From JALZOC01 sp038320555 (GTDB lineage: Bacteria > Acidobacteriota > Vicinamibacteria > Vicinamibacterales > 2-12-FULL-66-21), in NCBI GenBank assembly GCA_038320555.1, contig JBBQEJ010000003.1:23572-87571 (forward strand): a DNA stretch of 64,000 nucleotides, given 5' to 3'. Shown here one piece after another: positions 45,363 through 53,461 of the stretch. Numbering within the stretch: the stretch's first letter is position 1; every line of letters starts with the position of its first letter. Made by a program: the position numbers and the translations under genes. The notes beneath the pieces are model-generated. The model was not told the DNA's origin and ran no database searches. It was given only the letters and a program-made list of their open reading frames with translations.

Positions 45363-46655
45363 GTGAACCCTCTGCTACACTCCCTTCCAGTGTCGTCGAT
45401 AAACATACCCCAGGTTCTCGATCGCCTCTGCTCCCGGTACCCGTCTGCGCTTGTGGACGCGGTGACGGAGCACGAGCCCGGGCGCCGCGTCGTGGCGTAC
45501 AAGAACGTCACCGTCAGCGAAGAATTCTTCCAGGGGCACTTTCCCGGCGCGCCGTTGATGCCGGGCGTGTTGATGATTGAGTCGCTCGCGCAGGTCGCGA
45601 CCATCCTGCTCACCCAGTCCGGCGAAGGCGCGGCTACTCACGCATATCTGCGGGGCGTCGACAACGCGAAGTTCCGGCTGCCCGTCGTACCCGGCGATCG
45701 CCTTCGGCTCGAGGTGACGATGGGACCGCGGCGCGCTCGTCTTGTGCGCACGCATGCGAAGGCATTCATCGGCGAGAACGTCGCGGCCGAGGCGGACCTG
45801 CTGATAGGCGTCGTGATGGAGCCGCGCACGGGCGGCCGGGCGGGGGCCACGATTGACCCGAGCGCGGTCGTGCATCCGGGCGCGGTGATCGGCGCCGGCA
45901 CCATCGTCGGCCCGCACGCGGTCATTGGCGAACATGTACGCCTCGGACGCGACTGCCGCGTCGGCGCTTCGTCGGTCGTCGAAGGGCCATCCGAGATCGG
46001 CGACGGCAATGAGATCTTTCCGTTGGTGTCGATCGGCCTGATCCCCCAGGATTTGAAGTTTCGCGGCGAACCGTCGAAACTCGTGGTGGGCAATCGAAAC
46101 GTCTTTCGCGAGTTCGTGACGATCCACCGGGGGACGGCAGGGGGAGGGGGCGTCACCGAGATCGGCGATCACAACGTCTTCATGGCGTATGCGCACATCG
46201 CGCATGATTGCCATGTCGGGAACCACACGATTTTCGGGAACGCCGCCACGCTCGGCGGGCACGTTACGGTCGAGGACTACGCGACCATCAGCGCGTTTTC
46301 AGGCGTCCACCAGTTCTGCCGCGTGGGGAAGCACGCCTTCATTGGGGGCTTTTCGGTCATCACGAAAGATGCGCTGCCGTTTGCGAAGACCGTGGGCAAC
46401 CGCGCGCGCATCTACGGCTTGAATACGATCGGTCTCGTGCGGCGGAAGTTTTCGTCAGACTCGATCACGAAACTTCGCCGCGCCTACCGCTACCTGCTGC
46501 ACTCCAACACGAGCCGCGCGCTCGCCCAGATCGAACGCGACCCGTCCCTCAAGTGCGACGAAGTGCAGTATGTCGTCGACTTCATCCGTACGTCGAGCCG
46601 CGGTGTCGGGTTGCGCCGGCCGAGCCGGCGCCTCGAAGAAGTGGTAGACGAATAA
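45363..46655 (+). CDS. Fused FabZ dehydratase - LpxA UDP-GlcNAc acyltransferase
   Basis: 430 residues from GTG 45363. Residues about 1-155 are FabZ: FFQGHFPGAPLMPGVLMIE with His59 and Glu73, the dehydratase pair that makes trans-2-enoyl-ACP. From about 160 to the end is LpxA: hexapeptide repeats (IDPSAVVHPGAVIGAGTIVG), the catalytic-His region AYAHIAHDCHVGN (His281 by alignment), GVHQFCRVG, and the helical C-terminus. LpxA puts the first acyl chain on UDP-GlcNAc in lipid A synthesis. Both active sites look intact, so a bifunctional enzyme is likely. fabZ and lpxA are normally adjacent separate genes. The stop codon is in a palindromic repeat. Confidence 0.93.
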   Translation: MNPLLHSLPVSSINIPQVLDRLCSRYPSALVDAVTEHEPGRRVVAYKNVTVSEEFFQGHFPGAPLMPGVLMIESLAQVATILLTQSGEGAATHAYLRGVDNAKFRLPVVPGDRLRLEVTMGPRRARLVRTHAKAFIGENVAAEADLLIGVVMEPRTGGRAGATIDPSAVVHPGAVIGAGTIVGPHAVIGEHVRLGRDCRVGASSVVEGPSEIGDGNEIFPLVSIGLIPQDLKFRGEPSKLVVGNRNVFREFVTIHRGTAGGGGVTEIGDHNVFMAYAHIAHDCHVGNHTIFGNAATLGGHVTVEDYATISAFSGVHQFCRVGKHAFIGGFSVITKDALPFAKTVGNRARIYGLNTIGLVRRKFSSDSITKLRRAYRYLLHSNTSRALAQIERDPSLKCDEVQYVVDFIRTSSRGVGLRRPSRRLEEVVDE

Positions 46656-46698
46656 GGTGCTTCCGCCTGAATAAGGTGCTTCCGCCTGAAGGCGGAAG
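46650..46698. repeat. CTTCCGCCT palindrome with 19-bp tandem duplication over a stop codon
   Basis: GAATAAGGTGCTTCCGCCT occurs at 46650-46668 and again at 46669-46687. The second copy pairs with AGGCGGAAG (46690-46698). The TAA stop of fabZ-lpxA (46653-46655) is inside the first unit and is duplicated in the second. Confidence 0.94.
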
Positions 46699-46752
46699 CT
46701 ACAGGAGTCGGGCAGCCAGGCGGCCATCGCTCGCGAGTCGCCGGCAGTGCCG

Positions 46753-47184
46753 TTACGGATGCGCGATCGTGACGGTGAAATTGACGGGCGTCGCCGTGAC
46801 CTTTCCAGTGTCGTAGACACGAGCACAGAGGCTCGCCGCAGACGTCACCGTGCCCGTGACCACTGCCGTCTGAGTGGCGGCGTCGTTGGCGATCACGATC
46901 TGGCAGGCGGATCCGGTCCAGGTGCCCAGGCTCAACCCGATGGGCAGGGTTGCGTCTCCGCTCACCGAGGTCAGAGTCAGCGTGATGGTACCGGCCGCCG
47001 TGGCCGTAAACGGAAATGTTCCGGCGCCATTCATGTTCAGCGTGCCCGTGAACGTTTCGGTCACCGTCGGCGTCGTGGTGGTAGTGGTGGTCGGAGTCGT
47101 GACAGTCGTGTTGTTGCTACTGCCGCAGCCTGCCGAGGTCGTGGCGAGCGCGAGCAGCAAGATCCCTGGTAGCAAACGGCGCAT
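46753..47184 (-). CDS. Small threonine-rich lipoprotein
   Basis: 143 residues from ATG 47184, with GGAGAGG upstream. The lipobox ALATTSAGC predicts lipidation at the Cys near residue 20. A threonine/valine-rich linker (TTTTTTTPTVTETF) precedes a beta domain (TGTLNMNGAGTFPFTATA, ITLTLTSVSGDATLPIGLSL). The family is not identified; similar pre-peptidase-C-like beta domains occur in secreted proteins. It lies against the direction of the lipid A genes, splitting fabZ-lpxA from lpxI. Confidence 0.75.
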   Translation of the reverse strand: MRRLLPGILLLALATTSAGCGSSNNTTVTTPTTTTTTTPTVTETFTGTLNMNGAGTFPFTATAAGTITLTLTSVSGDATLPIGLSLGTWTGSACQIVIANDAATQTAVVTGTVTSAASLCARVYDTGKVTATPVNFTVTIAHP

Positions 47185-47204
47185 TTCCTCTCCTTGAAGA
47201 TCAA

Positions 47205-47245
47205 AAGGGCGAGCTTCCAAGCAACAGGCATTCCGCATCGCCCTT
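47205..47245 (-). promoter_or_regulatory. Stem-loop in the lipoprotein leader
   Basis: On the plus strand AAGGGCGA (47205-47212) pairs with TCGCCCTT (47238-47245), a perfect 8-bp stem. Read towards the lipoprotein gene, the stem is followed by TTTTGATC and then the ribosome site. It may be an attenuator-type terminator or a stability hairpin. No riboswitch class is recognised. Confidence 0.45.
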
Positions 47246-47370
47246 CCAATAATACGTCGTAAACCACCCTGGCACCTCGGCCGCCGTCTCCGTCTGGTGA
47301 CTTCGTGACGTGGATCGAGGACGATGGGCAGGGGCGCGGCCTCCATCTGATAGACTTCTTTTCTTCGCGC

Positions 47371-48207
47371 ATGAGCAAAATCGGTCTCATCGCCGGCAAC
47401 GGCAGATTTCCCTTTCTCGTGCTGCAGGGGGCTCGCAGCCTGGGCCACGACGTCACGATTGTGGCAATCAAGGAAGAGGCGTTCCCCGATCTCGAGGGAT
47501 CGGCGAGAGAGGCGCGGGCCGGCTTTCACTGGGTCTCGCTCGGTCAGCTTGGCGCGTGCATCAGGATTCTCAAAGCGGCCGGCGTCTCGCAGGCCGTGAT
47601 GGCCGGCCAGGTCAAGCACGTGAAGATCTTCTCCGGCATCATGCCGGATCGCGCGCTGCTGTCGGTGCTGACACGGCTCAGGGCGCGGAATACGGATGCC
47701 CTGATCTCGGCCGTCGCCGACGTCATGCGCAAGGAAGGGATCGAACTGCTCGATTCAACGACGTTCCTGCAGCCACTGCTCGCGGGTGCCGGCACGTTGA
47801 CCGAGCGGATGCCGAACGAGGAGGAACATGAGGATTTCGCATTTGGTTACCGCATGGCGGACGCCATTGCCGCGCTCGACATCGGCCAGACCATTGCGGT
47901 AAAGCACAAGGCCGTGGTTGCCGTCGAAGCGATGGAGGGAACCGACGAGGTCATCGGCCGGGCGGGGCATCTGGCGGGCCCGGGTGTGCGGGTCGTCAAA
48001 GTCGCAAAGCCGAAGCAGGACATGCGTTTCGACGTGCCGGTCATCGGGATCGCCACCATTCAGGCCATGCGCGTTGCGGGCGCCTCTGCGCTGTCGGTCG
48101 ATGCCGAGCGCACACTCGTGCTCGACGGCGAGCATGTGATCGCTTCGGCGAACGAAGCCGGCATCGCGATCATCGGTCGGCCGCGGAGCGATCAACGTGC
48201 CGGGTGA
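47371..48207 (+). CDS. lpxI: UDP-2,3-diacylglucosamine pyrophosphatase LpxI
   Basis: 278 residues from ATG 47371; it opens SKIGLIAGNGRFPFLVLQGA, the DUF1009/LpxI signature. Further family segments are AVMAGQVKHVKIF, LTERMPNEEEHEDFAFGYRMAD and MRFDVPVIGIATIQAM. It hydrolyses UDP-2,3-diacyl-GlcN to lipid X, the step done by LpxH in E. coli; LpxI is the unrelated enzyme of alphaproteobacteria and other phyla. It follows fabZ-lpxA, with one lipoprotein gene between. It overlaps the next gene by 11 bp. Confidence 0.93.
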   Translation: MSKIGLIAGNGRFPFLVLQGARSLGHDVTIVAIKEEAFPDLEGSAREARAGFHWVSLGQLGACIRILKAAGVSQAVMAGQVKHVKIFSGIMPDRALLSVLTRLRARNTDALISAVADVMRKEGIELLDSTTFLQPLLAGAGTLTERMPNEEEHEDFAFGYRMADAIAALDIGQTIAVKHKAVVAVEAMEGTDEVIGRAGHLAGPGVRVVKVAKPKQDMRFDVPVIGIATIQAMRVAGASALSVDAERTLVLDGEHVIASANEAGIAIIGRPRSDQRAG

Positions 48208-49129
48208 TCGCATTCGTGTCGCCGTGATCGGCGTCGGGCACCTCGGGCGGCATCACGCACGCATCCTGAGCGGCATGGAAGGAGCGGAGCTTGTCGCGGT
48301 CGTCGACACGGATCCGGAGCGCGCCGCGGCGGCATCGTCGGCGACCGGGGCGCCGGCGCACGGAGACTTCCGCGAGATCATGGGCGGAGTGGACGCGGTG
48401 ACGGTCGCCGTGCCCACCGAGCGTCACCGGGACGTTGCGCTGCCGTTTCTCGAGCGCGGCACAGCGGTTCTGGTCGAGAAACCGATGGCGCGGTCGCTGA
48501 CCGAGGCTGACGAGCTGGTCGCGGCGTCGCGCGCGTCCGGCGCGACGCTTGCCGTGGGCCAGACCGAGCGATACAACCCTGCGGTCGCCGCCGTGATGCC
48601 GCTGGTCACCTCGCCGCGGTTCATCGAGGTGCACCGGCTTGGCGCGTTTCCCGACCGAAGCCTCGACATCGACGTCGTCTTCGACCTGATGATTCACGAT
48701 CTCGATATCATTCTCGCGCTCGTGCGATCGGAGGTCGAGTCGATCGAGGCGGTCGGGGTGCCGGTGCTGACGTCGAAGTACGATATTGCCAACGCCCGGC
48801 TCCGCTTCGCGTCGGGCTGCATCGCAAACGTGACGGCCAGCCGGATCAGTAGAGAACGCGTGCGGAAGATCCGCTTTTTCCAGCCAGACGCCTACCTGTC
48901 GATCGATTACGCGGCGCAGGAGGTCGAGGGATGGCGGCTCGTGCGGCGCGACGGCGCGCGTCCCGGGATCGAAGGCGGCCCGCTGCCCGTCGCGCGCGAT
49001 GAGCCGCTGCGGCGCGAGCTCGCCGATTTCATCCGCGCCGTGCGCACGAAGACCGCGCCGCTCGTCGACGGCGACGCCGGCCGCCGCGCACTGGAATTGG
49101 CAACGCGGGTTGCCGAGAAAATGGGATGA
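48197..49129 (+). CDS. Gfo/Idh/MocA-family oxidoreductase of the lipid A cluster
   Basis: 310 residues from GTG 48197. N-terminal Rossmann fold (RVAVIGVGHLGRHHARIL), the family EKPMARSLTEAD segment with its conserved Lys, then a C-terminal substrate domain (FDLMIHDLDIILALV). These NAD(P)-dependent enzymes oxidise sugars or sugar nucleotides. The 11-bp overlap with lpxI links it to lipid A. GnnA, which oxidises UDP-GlcNAc for amide-linked lipid A, is in this superfamily, but no gnnB-like aminotransferase is in view, so that name is only a hypothesis. Confidence 0.85.
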   Translation: MPGDRIRVAVIGVGHLGRHHARILSGMEGAELVAVVDTDPERAAAASSATGAPAHGDFREIMGGVDAVTVAVPTERHRDVALPFLERGTAVLVEKPMARSLTEADELVAASRASGATLAVGQTERYNPAVAAVMPLVTSPRFIEVHRLGAFPDRSLDIDVVFDLMIHDLDIILALVRSEVESIEAVGVPVLTSKYDIANARLRFASGCIANVTASRISRERVRKIRFFQPDAYLSIDYAAQEVEGWRLVRRDGARPGIEGGPLPVARDEPLRRELADFIRAVRTKTAPLVDGDAGRRALELATRVAEKMG

Positions 49130-49133
49130 GCTG

Positions 49134-49154
49134 ACAGCCGGAAGCTGGAAGCTG
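49134..49154. repeat. CTGGAAGCTG word
   Basis: CAGCCGGAAG CTGGAAGCTG between the oxidoreductase stop and the ubiD start. The word CTGGAAGCTG (49145-49154) recurs at 62865-62874, with inverted copies at 62757 and 62778, showing that a word can be shared between distant gaps. Confidence 0.7.
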
Positions 49155-49160
49155 TTAATA

Positions 49161-50612
49161 ATGTTCAACGATCTGAACGAATTCCTCGCCGCGCTCGACA
49201 GGGAACGCGAACTGGCCCGGATCGCCGATCCGGTGAGCCCCGACTTGGAGATCTGCGCGGTGACCGATCGTGTATCCAAGTCTCCCGGCGGCGGGCCGGC
49301 CTTGTTATTCGAACGGCCCGCCGGCTTCGACATGCCGGTCGCACTCAACCTGTTCGGGTCCATGAAGCGGATCTGCATGGCGCTCGGCGTCCGCACGCTC
49401 GACGATCTCGCGCGCGAGATCGAAGACTTGACCACGCCGAAAATCCCCGCCGGGATGCTCGACGCGTTGAAGATGTTGCCGACGATCAACCGGCTGCGCG
49501 ATTTGATGCCGAAGACCGTGTCCGACGCGCCGTGCCAGGAAGTCGTCAGCCTCGACGGGTCGCTGGATGACTTTCCGATCCTCAAGTGCTGGCCCGAGGA
49601 CGGCGGCCGCTACATTACCCTCCCGCTCGTCTTTACGAGGGATCCGGAAACCGGCGTGCGGAACATCGGCACGTACCGGATGCAGGTCTTCGACGGCCGA
49701 TCCACCGGCATGCACTGGCAGCGGCACAAGGGCGGCGCCCAGCATTACCGGATCGCCGAGCGTCTGAACACACGCATGCCTGTCGCGGTGGCGCTCGGTC
49801 CGGATCCCGCGTTGACCTATGCCGCCACGGCGCCCATGCCCGAAGGGCTCGACGAGCTGATGCTCGCGGGATTTCTGCGGCGCGAGCGGATGGAGCTCGT
49901 CAAGTGCGTCACGATCGACCTCGAGGTGCCGGCAAACGCGCAGATCATCCTCGAAGGCTATGTCGAACCTGGTGAGCGGCGCCTCGAAGGCCCCTTCGGC
50001 GATCACACTGGCTTCTACTCGCATCTCGACGAGTACCCCGTGTTTCACGTGACGTGCATCACGCGGCGAAAGCGCCCCGTGTATCTCACAACCGTCGTGG
50101 GCATTCCGCCGATGGAGGACTACTATCTCGGATTGGCGAGCGAGCGTATTTTCCTGCCGCTCATCCGCAAGACGCTTCCCGAGATCGTCGACATGCACTT
50201 TCCGGCGGCCGGTATTTTTCACAACATTGTCCTCGTCTCGATCGACAAGCGGTACCCTGGCCACGCCCGCAAGATCATGAACGCGTTCTGGGGGCTCGGC
50301 CAGCTGATGTTCTCGAAAACAATCATCGTCGTCGACAAGGACGTCGACGTGCAGAACGAAGCGGAGGTCGCCTGGATCGTCGGCACGCATTACGATCCCG
50401 AGCGCGACGTCCAGTTCACGCGCGGACCTGTGGACGATCTCGAAGACGCCAGCGATCTCGCGGCCTACGGCAGCAAGATGGGCATTGACGCGACGCGCAA
50501 GTGGGCCTCCGAGGGATTCACGCGACCGTGGCCGACACGGATCGCCACGAGCGCGGCCGCGGCCGTCAAGGCCGAGGCGATCTGGCAGAAGATTCGACAG
50601 GGATGGAAATGA
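49161..50612 (+). CDS. UbiD-family decarboxylase of menaquinone synthesis
   Basis: 483 residues, typical UbiD length. Key segments are IGTYRMQVFDGRSTGMHWQ (prenyl-FMN/Mn binding), EGYVEPGERRLEGPFGDHTG with the catalytic glutamates, and FPAAGIFHNIVLVSIDKRYPG. UbiD enzymes use prenylated FMN made by UbiX, and ubiX is in the same cluster (55533). Beside mqnA and mqnC it fits MqnL, the decarboxylase acting on prenylated dihydroxynaphthoate. Its stop overlaps the next start by 4 bp. Confidence 0.92.
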   Translation: MFNDLNEFLAALDRERELARIADPVSPDLEICAVTDRVSKSPGGGPALLFERPAGFDMPVALNLFGSMKRICMALGVRTLDDLAREIEDLTTPKIPAGMLDALKMLPTINRLRDLMPKTVSDAPCQEVVSLDGSLDDFPILKCWPEDGGRYITLPLVFTRDPETGVRNIGTYRMQVFDGRSTGMHWQRHKGGAQHYRIAERLNTRMPVAVALGPDPALTYAATAPMPEGLDELMLAGFLRRERMELVKCVTIDLEVPANAQIILEGYVEPGERRLEGPFGDHTGFYSHLDEYPVFHVTCITRRKRPVYLTTVVGIPPMEDYYLGLASERIFLPLIRKTLPEIVDMHFPAAGIFHNIVLVSIDKRYPGHARKIMNAFWGLGQLMFSKTIIVVDKDVDVQNEAEVAWIVGTHYDPERDVQFTRGPVDDLEDASDLAAYGSKMGIDATRKWASEGFTRPWPTRIATSAAAAVKAEAIWQKIRQGWK

Positions 50613-51451
50613 TCTCCGACAGCGAAGCGCAGGAGATGCTCGAAAGCCGGGACCTGATCTCGATCGGCGTCAGGGCCGACGATCTGCGCCGACGTCTGCA
50701 CGGCGCGCGGACGACCTTCGTTCGTGTGTTCGAACTGCCCGTCGACAGGCCGCCGGCATCGCGGCCTTCGGGAACCTCGGCGGGCGAATTCAGGATTGTC
50801 GGGCGGCCCGCGTCGCTCGACGCGGCGATTGCCGCCGTGCGCAGTGCGTCACGCATCGCCGGCGACGTGCCCGTCACGGGATTGTCGCTCGTTGATCTGC
50901 TCGCGCTCGACGGGGCACCGTCGCTTGCCGCCGCCTGCCGTGCCTTGAGAGAGGCCGGGCTCGAGGCAATCGCGGCGGTACCGCTCGATCGTCTGGACGA
51001 TCCCGGCGTGGCGATCAGGGCGGCGCGGGGGGCAGGCCTGGCGGTGCCGCGGCTCACGATCCACGCGCTTGCGGCCGCCGACCGCGTGTCCCTGCTCAGT
51101 CGCGCGCGTGATCTGCAGAAGGCCGTCGGCGGTTTTCACGCCTTCGCGCCGCTGCCACGTTCCATGTCGGTTGCGGCTCCCTCGACCGGATATGACGACG
51201 TGAAGCAGATCGCGCTGGCGAGGGTCATCGCCGCGAACATCGATTCGATACAGGTGGACTGGAGTCTGTACGGTCCCAAGCTCGCGCAGTTTGCGCTGAC
51301 GACCGGCGCGAACGACGTCGATGGCGTCGCGGCCGTGGATCCCGGAGTCCTTGGCACGCGGCGCAGCCCGATCGAGGACATTCGCGGCAACATCCGTTCA
51401 GCGGCGCTGGAGCCGGTCGAACGGAACGGGCGCTTCGAGGCGATCGGCTGA
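50609..51451 (+). CDS. MqnE-like protein lacking the radical-SAM cysteine motif
   Basis: 280 residues. Its ends resemble aminofutalosine synthase MqnE / the MqnC-CofH group: N-terminus DSEAQEMLESRDLISIG and RRRLHGARTTF, and C-terminal half AVGGFHAFAPLP, TGYDDVKQIALAR (194-206), YGPKLAQFALTTGANDVDG (221-239). The segment that should hold CxxxCxxC after RTTF is replaced by LPVDRPPASRPSGTS, and the whole protein has a single Cys (110). It cannot bind the usual [4Fe-4S] cluster. It lies between ubiD and mqnA, overlapping both by 4 and 1 bp, so it is translated as part of the pathway. It could be a scaffold or a neofunctionalised enzyme; it does not look like a decayed gene. Confidence 0.85.
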   Translation: MISDSEAQEMLESRDLISIGVRADDLRRRLHGARTTFVRVFELPVDRPPASRPSGTSAGEFRIVGRPASLDAAIAAVRSASRIAGDVPVTGLSLVDLLALDGAPSLAAACRALREAGLEAIAAVPLDRLDDPGVAIRAARGAGLAVPRLTIHALAAADRVSLLSRARDLQKAVGGFHAFAPLPRSMSVAAPSTGYDDVKQIALARVIAANIDSIQVDWSLYGPKLAQFALTTGANDVDGVAAVDPGVLGTRRSPIEDIRGNIRSAALEPVERNGRFEAIG

Positions 51452-52239
51452 TGAGGGTCGCGCGGCTGGGAGCCGTCAATTATCTCAACGCGCGTCCGCT
51501 CGTGTACGGCCTTGAATTGCGAACCGAGCTGTTTTCGTTGCGTTTCGATGTGCCGTCGAAGTGTGCGGCGCTTCTCCACGAAGGCTCGATCGACGTGGGG
51601 ATGATCCCCTCGATTGAGTACTTGCGGGGACACGACTACCGCATCGTGCCAGGCATTGGCATCATTTCCGAAGGCCCGGTCGCATCAGTGGCGCTCTTCA
51701 CGACCACGCCGGTGGACCGGATTCGGACGATCGCGACGGACATGAGCTCGCGCACGTCATACGCGCTGCTGCGAATCCTCTGTCTGGAGCGTTTCGGGAT
51801 CGACCCGGAGTTCCGGCCGATGCAGCCGGAGCCGGAACTGATGCTGCGGCGCTGTGACGCCGCGTTGCTCATTGGAGACCCCGCGCTGTTTCTTGACCAC
51901 GAGCGCCTGGGAATCGACAAGGTGGATCTCGGGGACCACTGGACGTCGATGACGGCGCTGCCCTTCGTCTGGGCGTTCTGGGCCGGGCGGCCGGATGCCC
52001 TGACACGAGCCGGCGTGTCGGCGCTTCTCGCGTCGCGCGATGCGGGCGTTGCAGCCTCAGACTCCATAGCGGCCACTTATTGCGGGCCCCAGAGGGCTGC
52101 GCATTGTCAGGCCTATTTGAGGGAGAATATTCGGTATACGTTGGGCGAGCGCGAGGAAGCGGGACTCCTGAGGTATTTCGATCTCGCGGAAAGCCACGGC
52201 ATTGTCGAGAATGCGCTGCCGCCCGTCTTTTATAGATGA
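51451..52239 (+). CDS. mqnA: Chorismate dehydratase MqnA
   Basis: 262 residues, periplasmic-binding-protein-like fold used as a cytoplasmic enzyme. Signature VARLGAVNYLNARPLVYGL, then DVPSKCAALLHEGSIDVGMIPSIEYLR and the later ALLIGDPALFL. It makes 3-enolpyruvylbenzoate from chorismate, the first committed step of the futalosine route. The ATG overlaps the preceding stop by one base. Confidence 0.95.
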   Translation: MRVARLGAVNYLNARPLVYGLELRTELFSLRFDVPSKCAALLHEGSIDVGMIPSIEYLRGHDYRIVPGIGIISEGPVASVALFTTTPVDRIRTIATDMSSRTSYALLRILCLERFGIDPEFRPMQPEPELMLRRCDAALLIGDPALFLDHERLGIDKVDLGDHWTSMTALPFVWAFWAGRPDALTRAGVSALLASRDAGVAASDSIAATYCGPQRAAHCQAYLRENIRYTLGEREEAGLLRYFDLAESHGIVENALPPVFYR

Positions 52240-52255
52240 CGCCTTACCTTCATAG

Positions 52256-53461
52256 ATGATCGACCAGCTCGCGGACTACGTGAGAGACGGCGGCCGGCTC
52301 GATCGAGCCGGGGCGCTCGAATTGTATCTGCGCGCTCCAACAGCACTGCTCGGCCGACTTGCCGACGACGTACGTGCGCGCAAGCACCCGGACGGCATCG
52401 TCACGTACATCATCGACCGCAACGTCAACTACACGAACGTCTGCGTCGCGCGCTGTAACTTCTGCGCGTTTTACCGTCCGGTCGGATCGTCTGAGGGCTA
52501 CGTCCTCGGATTCGAGGAGATCTTTCGGAAGATCGACGAGACGATCGAGCTCGGTGGCGCCCAGTTACTGCTGCAGGGTGGACACAACCCGGATTTGCCG
52601 CTGGAATGGTACGAGGATCTGTTCCTGGCGGTGAAAGAGAAGTACCCGGCCTTCAAGCTTCACGCCCTGTCGCCGCCGGAAGTGATCCACGCCTCGCGTA
52701 TGTCGCGGTTGCCGGTGCCGCAGGTCATCGAGCGGCTGATCGCGGCGGGGCTCGACAGCATTCCGGGCGGCGGCGCGGAGATTCTGGTCGACCGCGTTCG
52801 GAAGCTCTTGAACTGCTACGGCAAAGCTACGGCCGACGAGTGGCTCGACGTGATGCGGCACGCGCACCGGGCCGGGCTCCGCACCACCGCGACCATGATG
52901 TACGGCACCGTCGAGACCATGAAAGAGCGGCTGGAGCATCTGTTCCGTCTGCGGGAGCTGCAGGACGAAATGGGAGGCTTCACCGCATTCATTACCTGGA
53001 GCTACCAGCCGGATCACACCGAGCTTGGCGGCGCGGAAGCCACCGGCGTTGAGTACCTGCGAACGCTTGCGACAGCACGTCTCGTGCTCGATAACTTCGA
53101 CAACCTGCAGGCGTCGTGGGTGACGCAGGGAGGCAAGGTCGGGCAGCTCAGCCTCGCGTTCGGCGCGAACGACATGGGCAGCGTGATGATTGAAGAGAAC
53201 GTTGTGCGGGCCGCCGGGGCGTCGTACTGCATGGACGAGATCGAGATCGTCCGGAACATCGAGAACGCGGGCTTTATTCCCAAGCGCCGGAACATGCATT
53301 ACGAGCTGCAGGGCGATCCGATCTTCCGCGAGCGCGACGTGCCGCGGATGCTGGAGCTGGCCGTCGCGCGCGCTGACGGCGATACCTCGCGTCCACCTGA
53401 GATCAACCGATACGCCGCCCGCAGCGCCGCCGAGAAGAAGGCGCGGCTCACCGGCCATTGA
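52256..53461 (+). CDS. mqnC: Cyclic dehypoxanthinyl futalosine synthase MqnC
   Basis: 401 residues, radical SAM. The cluster motif CVARCNFC (Cys63, 67, 70) follows DRNVNYTNV. LLLQGGHNPDLPLEWYEDL, HALSPPEV, GLDSIPGGGAEIL and the C-terminal GANDMGSVMIEENVV are all MqnC features. It cyclises dehypoxanthinyl futalosine. It serves as an internal comparison for the MqnE-like protein 1.6 kb upstream, which lacks these cysteines. Its stop overlaps the following TTG start by 3 bp (TTGA). Confidence 0.95.
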   Translation: MIDQLADYVRDGGRLDRAGALELYLRAPTALLGRLADDVRARKHPDGIVTYIIDRNVNYTNVCVARCNFCAFYRPVGSSEGYVLGFEEIFRKIDETIELGGAQLLLQGGHNPDLPLEWYEDLFLAVKEKYPAFKLHALSPPEVIHASRMSRLPVPQVIERLIAAGLDSIPGGGAEILVDRVRKLLNCYGKATADEWLDVMRHAHRAGLRTTATMMYGTVETMKERLEHLFRLRELQDEMGGFTAFITWSYQPDHTELGGAEATGVEYLRTLATARLVLDNFDNLQASWVTQGGKVGQLSLAFGANDMGSVMIEENVVRAAGASYCMDEIEIVRNIENAGFIPKRRNMHYELQGDPIFRERDVPRMLELAVARADGDTSRPPEINRYAARSAAEKKARLTGH

